Origin: Oscillospiraceae bacterium
Lineage (GTDB): Bacteria; Bacillota; Clostridia; Oscillospirales; Oscillospiraceae
Direction of reading: 5' to 3'
DNA: 57,557 nt
Assembly (NCBI GenBank): GCA_022799035.1
Contig: JAAWNQ010000012.1
Coordinates: 1-57,557 of the forward strand
Positions 52,202-57,557 of this stretch are shown here, piece after piece. Position numbers and translations under genes: made by a program. Under the pieces are notes generated by a model. The model saw only the letters and a list, made by a program, of their open reading frames with translations. It was not told where the DNA came from and made no database searches. Within the stretch, counting starts at the first letter, position 1; the number at the start of each line of letters is the position of its first letter.

Positions 52202-53017
52202 TTAGAATATCCCCAGGTAGGTGCCGGCGACTCCTGCTACCATCAAAATGAGCATGAGAACAATGGGGGAGACCTTCTTCCTGGACAGCAGGGAGTACAT
52301 CAAAAGGGTAAGGCCTACGGGAAGAATACCCGGCAGCAGGCCGTCCAAGGTTTGCTGGAGGCTGATGACCGTGTCGCCTGCGGTGTAAGCCAGGGAGGTG
52401 CTCAAACTCACCACTCCCGGGGTAAAGCCGCCGATAATGACAAAAGCCGCTACTGCCGCCAGTTCGGTAATTTTGCTGATTAGTCCGGATTTCTGCAGGT
52501 CAGCCACCAGGGTAACGCCCTTCTCATAGCCCTTAAACACACCAAAGTAACGGACGCCCAGGGTGATGATAGTCATGCCAATAAGGAACATCAGGGGGCC
52601 CAGAAGACTGCCCTGAAGGGCCAGGCCGCAGGCGATACCAGCCAGGATGGGTCGGGCGGTACCATTGATAAGACTGTCGCCTAAGGCGGCCAGAGGGCCC
52701 ATGAGGGCGGTCTTGACTGCGCTGATGGCAGAGGGATCCACATCTCCTTCGGTGGCCAGGCGCTCCTCCATGGCGGCGGCTACGCCGACCGGGATGGCTG
52801 AGACCATGGGCTGGGTCAGGAACAGCTCCATGTGCCGCTCCATGGCCTGGGATTTCTCCTCGGGAGTGTCATAATACTTTTCAATAATGGGGCTCATAGC
52901 ATGGGTAAAGCCGATGCACTGCTGCCGCTCAAAATTCAAGGCGCTGCGGATAAATATCTGGCCCCGGAAAATCTTCCATAGATCCTGCCGGGTCAACTTT
53001 TGGTTGGTGTTCTTCAT
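52202..53017 (-). CDS. Mannose-family PTS EIID
   Basis: 271 residues. Family blocks are LTRQDLWKIFRGQIFIRSALNFERQQ, EKSQAMERHMELFLTQP broken here into short motifs, and ALMGPLAALGDSLI near 130. The C-terminal part has several membrane spans. It pairs with the EIIC encoded 18 bp upstream to form the translocation channel. In the first PTS of this window these two are fused. Confidence 0.93.
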   Translation of the reverse strand: MKNTNQKLTRQDLWKIFRGQIFIRSALNFERQQCIGFTHAMSPIIEKYYDTPEEKSQAMERHMELFLTQPMVSAIPVGVAAAMEERLATEGDVDPSAISAVKTALMGPLAALGDSLINGTARPILAGIACGLALQGSLLGPLMFLIGMTIITLGVRYFGVFKGYEKGVTLVADLQKSGLISKITELAAVAAFVIIGGFTPGVVSLSTSLAYTAGDTVISLQQTLDGLLPGILPVGLTLLMYSLLSRKKVSPIVLMLILMVAGVAGTYLGIF

Positions 53018-53034
53018 AGATGACTCCTCCTTCC

Positions 53035-53781
53035 TTAAGCGGTTTCAGGGGTGCTTGCACTGCTGGTAAATATCTGGTGCAGGAATGTGGCGGCTACAGC
53101 AATAAGGCCAATGCCCAGCATGTTGATATTCAGGAATGCGGCGGCAATGTAGCCCACAATAAAGTAGGGCCAAAGCTTTTTGGCCTTGATGGTGGTAAGC
53201 AGAAGGCCAAAGCCCACAGCGCCGATCATACCGCCGCCTACGGCCAGACCGGAGATGATCTGCTCGGGAATCATAGCGATAATGGGTTCTACAAAGTCGG
53301 CGCCGAAATAGACGGCCAGAAAGGTGGGAAGGCCGTAGAACAGCAGATTGAAGGCCAAAGCTACATAGTTAGCCCGTTTGACCCCGCCTATATCGCCTTT
53401 GGCTACGGCTTTATCCGCCCAGTGGAGCATGACTACGTTGACCACACCGTACTGAAGAGTGGTGATGGTCTGGCCAATAAGGGCGATGGGAATGGCGGTG
53501 GCCACAGCCAGTTCTGTATTGCCACCGGCAAAGACGGCAAAGGCGGTGGCGATGGCGGCAGCCAGGGTGGGGTCGGGCGGTATTGCCGTGCCGACAAACA
53601 CCACAGCCAGGAACATCAGTTCCACAGTGGCGCCCACGACAAGGCCTGTTCGCAAATCGCCCATAATAAGTCCCACGACCACACCGGTGATGATGGGACG
53701 GGTGGTCTGAAGCTGGAGGGTCTGCTCGTCGATGATAGCCCAAGTGACCCAAAGTCCTACCAGGATGGCTTGTAATAACAT
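53035..53781 (-). CDS. Mannose-family PTS EIIC
   Basis: 248 residues from the ATG at 53781 (GGGAGGAAAG upstream). A longer frame upstream is not supported. About six or seven membrane segments with ITGVVVGLIMGDLRTGLVVG and AVVFVGTAIPPDPTLAAAIA, the usual EIIC-Man pattern. It forms the substrate channel with EIID. The 117-bp gap to EIIB contains a stem-loop (53851-53885). Confidence 0.93.
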   Translation of the reverse strand: MLLQAILVGLWVTWAIIDEQTLQLQTTRPIITGVVVGLIMGDLRTGLVVGATVELMFLAVVFVGTAIPPDPTLAAAIATAFAVFAGGNTELAVATAIPIALIGQTITTLQYGVVNVVMLHWADKAVAKGDIGGVKRANYVALAFNLLFYGLPTFLAVYFGADFVEPIIAMIPEQIISGLAVGGGMIGAVGFGLLLTTIKAKKLWPYFIVGYIAAAFLNINMLGIGLIAVAATFLHQIFTSSASTPETA

Positions 53782-53850
53782 GGTTTCTTTCCTCCCTTTT
53801 TCTGATTTCAGGGCCGTTTTCTCCAGACTCCGGAATCCAGATCCGGTCCT

Positions 53851-53885
53851 GTATATGTCAGCGGCGGCTCCGCCGCAGGACATAC
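53851..53885. other. Intercistronic stem-loop between EIIB and EIIC
   Basis: ATGTC and GCGGCGG pair with CCGCCGC and GACAT around a 2-nt tip, without a T run. It could set different expression levels within the PTS operon. Confidence 0.6.
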
Positions 53886-53898
53886 TGTCTGAGGTTGT

Positions 53899-54378
53899 TC
53901 AGTTGATCAGGGAAAAGAGCTCCGCCCCCTTTTCGTTGGGGACTACCCGGACCTCCAAATAGATGCCCCGCTCTTTCAGCTTGGCAAAATTGTCGATATC
54001 TGTCTGGTCCAGCCATACGGACTTGGAATACTTGGTCTTTTTGGGGTTGGCGCTCACATTGCCCACATTGATTTCCTCCAGGCTTACTCCGCTGTCTACC
54101 AAAGCCAGGGCAGCGGTTACGTCCCGCAGAATCACCAGGGTTTTGGCCCGGTTTGCTTGGGGACTGTTGAGCCAGGCAGCGGCTTCGGCTACACTCAGGA
54201 GTTTCAAAGCAACTCCTGGAGGACAGGCCATTTCCAGCAGCATTTTTTGTAACGGGTCTGCAGCAGCCTTGTCGTCAGCTACCACGATGGTGCTGCTTCT
54301 TAAAACAGAGAGCCAGGCGGCCACAATCTGTCCGTGGATAAGCCGGTCATCTATCCTTGCGTGTCCAATTTTTTCCAT
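53899..54378 (-). CDS. Mannose-family PTS EIIB
   Basis: 159 residues. Phosphorylatable histidine 15 in DDRLIHGQIVAAW, and the family layout VVADDKAAADPLQ and VGNVSANPKKTKYSKSVWL. It takes phosphate from EIIA, encoded 16 bp upstream, and donates it to the substrate. Only a distant paralogue of the EIIB at 16316, so the two PTS systems probably import different compounds. Confidence 0.93.
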   Translation of the reverse strand: MEKIGHARIDDRLIHGQIVAAWLSVLRSSTIVVADDKAAADPLQKMLLEMACPPGVALKLLSVAEAAAWLNSPQANRAKTLVILRDVTAALALVDSGVSLEEINVGNVSANPKKTKYSKSVWLDQTDIDNFAKLKERGIYLEVRVVPNEKGAELFSLIN

Positions 54379-54394
54379 TGTGCGCTTCCTCCTC

Positions 54395-54790
54395 TCAGTC
54401 TATAACAATACTTCCCATTTCCCGGGCCCCAGCGTCAAGGGCGGCCTGGACCAGCTTGTCCAACGCGCTGGTTTGTTCCCTGGCGTCCAAAAGTTCCAAA
54501 AGCATGGGGACATTAAACCCATAGAGGGCCTGAACGTTTGAGGTCGTCTTTTGATACAGGGTGGCAACATTGCAGGGGCTTCCGCCTTTCAGGTCGGTGA
54601 GGATAAGAACGCCATCCACTGTTCCTAACTCTGCAATAGCTGTCTGAAACCGGTCCATCAATGTTTCCAGACTGTCTCCCGCCAGAAAGGAGATACAGCT
54701 TACTTTTTCCTGTTCGCCTAAAAACATGCTCGCCACGTCCAGCGCAGCAGCGGCCATGGTTCCGTGAGTGGCCAAAATCAGTCCGACCAT
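54395..54790 (-). CDS. Mannose-family PTS EIIA
   Basis: 131 residues, with the active histidine at about 9 in LILATHGTMA and the family block LILTDLKGGSPCNVA near 70. First gene of the second PTS operon, read from a promoter region with a GntR-like operator. No sigma-54 promoter is seen here, in contrast with the first PTS. Confidence 0.93.
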   Translation of the reverse strand: MVGLILATHGTMAAAALDVASMFLGEQEKVSCISFLAGDSLETLMDRFQTAIAELGTVDGVLILTDLKGGSPCNVATLYQKTTSNVQALYGFNVPMLLELLDAREQTSALDKLVQAALDAGAREMGSIVID

Positions 54791-54820
54791 AGAACTCGCC
54801 TCCTTTGTTCTTTTAATATT

Positions 54821-54836
54821 GTATAGACATATATAC
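54821..54836. promoter_or_regulatory. Candidate GntR operator of the second PTS operon
   Basis: GTATA-N6-TATAC about 31 bp upstream of the EIIA start, containing CATATATA. That octamer also occurs at about 55747 and 55770 in the region between the two divergent GntR genes. Confidence 0.5.
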
Positions 54837-54887
54837 CAAATGGAGGGAAAAGACAGCCGGCATGACCCGATCTGCCGGCGTCTATGC

Positions 54888-55685
54888 TCAGTTTATCCGC
54901 TGATGGTAGCAGATGATTTGATACATATCGCTGCGCAGATAGTTCCGCGTGTACTCGAACAGCTTCTTTTCCGCGTCGTAGTTGAACCGCTGTCCATATA
55001 TGATCGGGGCATTCCGGCCGTATTGTAAAAGGGTATAGATTTCCTTCTTGGAGATAACGCCAAAGGAAAAGGTCTCTTTGGTAGAGTACGGTTTTATGCC
55101 TTTGGAGGCTAATACTTTATAGAGGGAACGCTGTAGCTCCAAAAACACCCGGTCGTCGCTGGTAAAAATGGAGGTGGGAAGATAAGAGATAGAGACTGCC
55201 GCGGGCTCATCGTTCATATATCGTAACCGCTTGACCTCCGTAATGGGTTCAGGGGGAGGCAATTCCATGAGCTTGGCTACCTCCGGCTCCACCACGGAGC
55301 GGACGTCTAAAATACGGGTGGACGGGGTGTACCAGCTTTCCTCCACGTTATCGGCAAAGTTGCTGGAAACAGTTTTCCACCGGAGGGTCCGCCGCTTGAC
55401 AAAGGTTCCCCGCCCCTGCTCGGCATAGAGTACGTCGTCTTCGATCAGAGCGGAGAAGGCCCCGCGCACGGTAATGGCGCTGACGCCATATGCCTTTCGG
55501 TACCAGCTTTCCGGGGGGATGCGCTCCCCGGGGAGAAAAACCTTCCGCTTGATATTCAGGACGATGTCCTTTTGAAGGCGTTGGTACTTGGGAATGGCCG
55601 CTGAAGAGTCCGTTATCCACACCAGCTTTTCCGGAAAACCCTTCCCGGAAAAGGGAAGCTGCCACTCCCTTTCTGGCTTTATCAT
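54888..55685 (-). CDS. GntR-family (HutC-type) regulator A
   Basis: 265 residues from the ATG at 55685 (GGAGGGAAAAC upstream); the longer reading frame upstream has no family match. Winged helix at about 28-100 (PGERIPPESWYRKAYGVSAI, then TVRGAFSALIEDDVL), followed by a UTRA-type effector domain (ITEVKRLRYMNDEPAAVSIS). It sits just upstream of the second PTS operon and is transcribed the same way, so it is the first candidate for its control. Confidence 0.88.
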   Translation of the reverse strand: MIKPEREWQLPFSGKGFPEKLVWITDSSAAIPKYQRLQKDIVLNIKRKVFLPGERIPPESWYRKAYGVSAITVRGAFSALIEDDVLYAEQGRGTFVKRRTLRWKTVSSNFADNVEESWYTPSTRILDVRSVVEPEVAKLMELPPPEPITEVKRLRYMNDEPAAVSISYLPTSIFTSDDRVFLELQRSLYKVLASKGIKPYSTKETFSFGVISKKEIYTLLQYGRNAPIIYGQRFNYDAEKKLFEYTRNYLRSDMYQIICYHQRIN

Positions 55686-55862
55686 ACCTGTTTTCCCTCC
55701 TCTTTGCAATATCTCAGCCCGCGATTCATAGCCCTGCACAAAATTCATATATAAGAACTTCCGGAATAACATATATAAATTTGACAGATCCGATATTTTA
55801 ACTGTTTTAAAGAGGTGATAACTGTCTATTTTGTCCGATGATTTTGCAAAAACAGCTTCTAT

Positions 55863-55892
55863 TTGACAGGGGGTGAAGGCCCATGATAAGAT
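55863..55892 (+). promoter_or_regulatory. Promoter of GntR regulator B
   Basis: TTGACA (55863-55868), 18 bp, TAAGAT (55887-55892), with GGGAGGGG and the ATG at 55933 downstream. Confidence 0.55.
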
Positions 55893-55932
55893 ACATACAT
55901 TCAAAAAACCATTATACAACCGGGAGGGGCCT

Positions 55933-56664
55933 ATGCGCAATATTGTTGATAAAGAAAACCCTACCCCCATCTATTACCAGATTGAAGAGAGCATCCAACG
56001 GGATATTTCGGAGGGAAGGCTGGCGCCGGGGGATCGATTGCCTACCGAACAATGGTTGTGCGCCTTTTACGGAGTGAGTCGGATGACGGTGCGCCGGGCT
56101 ATTCAGGAGCTTATTAACAGCGGGAGCGTACAGCGTCAGCGGGGCCACGGCCCCGTGGTGGCGCCGCCCCGCCTGGTCCGGCCGTTGAGTCATTTTGCAG
56201 GGCTTTATGACACCCTGGCGGTACAGGGGATACATTTGACCACCCGCGTGCTTTCGTTGGAGACAATGCCGGCGGCCTCCACGGAGGCGGAACGGCTTCG
56301 GGTCAGGAAGGGGGAGCCGGTGCTGGCCCTGCGGCGGGTTCGCTATATGGACGGTTTTGCCATTGCCCTTCAGCATACCTGTCTCCGGGAGGAGGTGGTG
56401 GGGCCCCTCCGGAAGGAGGAACTGGAGAGTCAGTCGCTTTACCATCTGCTGGCTGACCGGGGATTCCACATAGAGGGCGGAACCCAAAAATTTACCGCGA
56501 CAATGCCCAATAAGGCCCAGAGGGATATATTGGAGGTTTCGGCCCAAACGCCATTACTTTATACAGAGCGGACCTCCCGTATTGAAGGAGGAGTTCCCCT
56601 AGAGTTTTCCTGTTCCTGGTATAATTCTTCCCGGTTTTCCATGACGGTAGAGCTGGGGCGGTAA
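55933..56664 (+). CDS. GntR-family (HutC-type) regulator B
   Basis: 243 residues from the ATG at 55933 (GGGAGGGGCC upstream). N-terminal winged helix (PTPIYYQIEESIQRDISEG, LCAFYGVSRMTVRRAIQELI) and a C-terminal UTRA effector domain (LALRRVRYMDGFAIALQHT, then LLYTERTSRI). Divergent from regulator A with about 250 bp between. Having two HutC-type regulators at one PTS locus is unusual and suggests they respond to two different metabolites. Confidence 0.93.
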   Translation: MRNIVDKENPTPIYYQIEESIQRDISEGRLAPGDRLPTEQWLCAFYGVSRMTVRRAIQELINSGSVQRQRGHGPVVAPPRLVRPLSHFAGLYDTLAVQGIHLTTRVLSLETMPAASTEAERLRVRKGEPVLALRRVRYMDGFAIALQHTCLREEVVGPLRKEELESQSLYHLLADRGFHIEGGTQKFTATMPNKAQRDILEVSAQTPLLYTERTSRIEGGVPLEFSCSWYNSSRFSMTVELGR

Positions 56665-56709
56665 GTAGAGCCCAGTGGGAGAGCTTGGCACTGTCATTCT
56701 GCACTCCCA

Positions 56710-56749
56710 AAGGGAGAACTTGCCGGGTTGGCCGGGCAAGTTCTCCCTT
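56710..56749 (+). terminator. Hairpin after GntR regulator B
   Basis: Perfect 15-bp stem (56710-56724 with 56735-56749). Weak T run, so termination is likely but not certain. Confidence 0.6.
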
Positions 56750-56808
56750 AAAAACTGCAACCGATATGGGGATTATCTTGAAGGCGGGGAAAAATTATAG
56801 TACAGATC

Positions 56809-57174
56809 TTGCTCCTTGAGGATGATTTGGAGATTTGTGAGATACTTCGGTTTTACCTCCTGAAAAATCCGGAGTGCAGCTTACGGTGTCTCACAGCGCC
56901 GAGGAGGCGTTTCCTTTTGATGTCTCTGCGGCGCTACGACCTGATTTTGCTGGATATTATGCTGCCTGGTCAAGATGGTCTGAGCCTTTGCGGAGAACTG
57001 AGGAAAATCACCTTCTGCCCCATTATCTTTATCAGCTGTCTCAACGATGATGAAACCGCTATCCGGGCTCTTAACATGGGTGGGGACGACTATCTTATCA
57101 AGCCGTTTCAGGACTCTGTATTGCTGGTCTGTATTGAGGCGAACCTGCGTCGTTATCCCTTGCCCCCGCAGTGA
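56809..57174 (+). pseudogene. Decayed response-regulator receiver domain
   Basis: Recognisable receiver blocks: LLEDDLEICEILRFYLL, YDLILLDIMLPGQDGLSLC with the phosphoacceptor aspartate, and GGDDYLIKPF. Between them the open frame leaves the family; the family-like stretch (VSHSAEEAFPFDV) is in another frame, so two shifts have occurred. The C-terminal DNA-binding domain is missing. Most likely a dead OmpR-type regulator gene. Confidence 0.75.
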
Positions 57175-57297
57175 AAATGAAACTGCCCGGCTCTGCTGCC
57201 GATATGAAGAATGTCAACGGCAACACTCTTGCTGTTACTACCGACGTAGGACTGGGGAAGATCATTTCCTGAGACAAGTATAGTGGAGGGCTGCGAT

Positions 57298-57432
57298 ATG
57301 ACGCCTAACATTGGTTTGGCCGCCGAGATTGAGGGCTTTGGTATTGAAGTTCATGCTGTAGGAGACTGCGCTGAGCACCACAATATTCAGAAGGCCATCT
57401 TAACCGGAAATTTGGCTGCCTGGGCGCTTTAA
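57298..57432 (+). pseudogene. C-terminal remnant of an enoate reductase/2,4-dienoyl-CoA reductase-like protein
   Basis: 44 codons ending in VHAVGDCAEHHNIQKAI then NLAAWAL, which match the final FAD/NAD-binding segment of Old-Yellow-Enzyme-type reductases with a C-terminal flavin domain. The other ~600 residues are gone. The 57175-57297 stretch before it has no recognisable gene. Confidence 0.65.
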
Positions 57433-57467
57433 AAATAAAGCGGGCATAGAAAAACTATAGCTGAAAC

Positions 57468-57510
57468 AAAAAACAGGATTCGAGCCTTTTGGGCTTGAAT
57501 CCTGTTTTTT
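57468..57510. terminator. Bidirectional terminator next to the tRNA
   Basis: AAAAAACAGGATTC...AGCC pairs with GGCT...GAATCCTGTTTTTT, with one G-T mismatch. It ends the minus-strand tRNA transcript and may also act on the plus strand. Confidence 0.88.
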
Positions 57511-57557
57511 GGAGCTGATGGTGGGAATCGAACCCACAACCTTCTCATTACGAGTGA
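57510..57557 (-). tRNA. tRNA-Thr(CGT), 3' half
   Basis: On the minus strand: end of the anticodon stem (TCA), loop CTCGTAA with anticodon CGT after a U at position 33, stem TGAGA, variable loop, T-arm GTGGG-TTCGATT-CCCAC, acceptor strand CATCAGC with T discriminator region and encoded CCA. The 5' half lies beyond the window. Confidence 0.85.

Noticed and set aside
55686..55970. 95-residue N-terminal extension of GntR regulator A
   Set aside because: It lacks family similarity and overlaps the promoter region of the divergent gene; the ATG at 55685 has a strong Shine-Dalgarno.

Overview
The window looks like a chromosomal segment from a GC-rich, anaerobic gut Firmicute of the Oscillospiraceae type (Flavonifractor, Lawsonibacter or Intestinimonas-like). 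The signs are an S-layer-homology protein, a Na+-pumping oxaloacetate decarboxylase, mannose-family PTS operons under sigma-54 and LevR, and BspA-type surface repeats. The genus is inferred from gene content only.

Bases 1-13400 form an oxaloacetate/C4-dicarboxylate block. After the end of an SLH-domain gene, a minus-strand operon encodes a divergent aspartase/fumarase-like lyase, a YfcC/DcuC-type carrier, class II fumarase and malic enzyme. A LysR gene faces it across a shared dyad. Plus-strand genes follow for PEP carboxykinase and an oxaloacetate decarboxylase complex (alpha, gamma, separate biotin carrier, beta). Bases 13435-23514 hold a mannose-type PTS operon with two BtpA/SgcQ genes, an SDR and a VOC protein, then EIIA and a LevR-type activator, then rpoN. 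Two near-identical -24/-12 promoters sit in front of the two minus-strand transcription units.

Bases 23645-33781 hold an IclR-linked catabolic locus: acylating acetaldehyde dehydrogenase, 4-hydroxy-2-oxovalerate aldolase, an IlvD-type dehydratase, a GntP permease, a flavin disulfide reductase and a two-subunit CoA-transferase-like enzyme, with a divergent 2-oxopentenoate hydratase. It resembles the lower meta-cleavage route but has no ring-cleaving oxygenase. A 5-deoxypentonate-type substrate is a plausible alternative.

Bases 33865-44886 are the most unusual part: an 11.0-kb inovirus-like provirus. It has inverted terminal repeats of the TGTGAGACCA type and its own IS481/IS3-like DDE transposase. 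Its Rep is of eukaryotic-virus CRESS type (HUH nuclease plus superfamily 3 helicase). Just upstream of rep is a circovirus-like origin: a stem-loop displaying CAGTATTAC, followed by TGTAGTTT iterons. It also has a LamG-bearing pIII-like spike, a run of tiny membrane proteins including two tandem coat-protein candidates, a Zot/pI ATPase, a five-gene minus-strand accessory operon, a 23-residue hydrophobic peptide with its own promoter and terminator, and several very large stem-loops.

To the right of the provirus lie a secreted transglutaminase/LRR protein, a patch of decay (tyrosine recombinase and oadB remnants), and a second BtpA-linked region. That region encodes PTS EIIA-B-C-D and an amidohydrolase, then, past an internal terminator, a HAD phosphatase, an IMP dehydrogenase-like protein and a third BtpA/SgcQ copy. 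Two divergent GntR genes follow. The window ends with decayed gene fragments and the 3' half of a tRNA-Thr(CGT).
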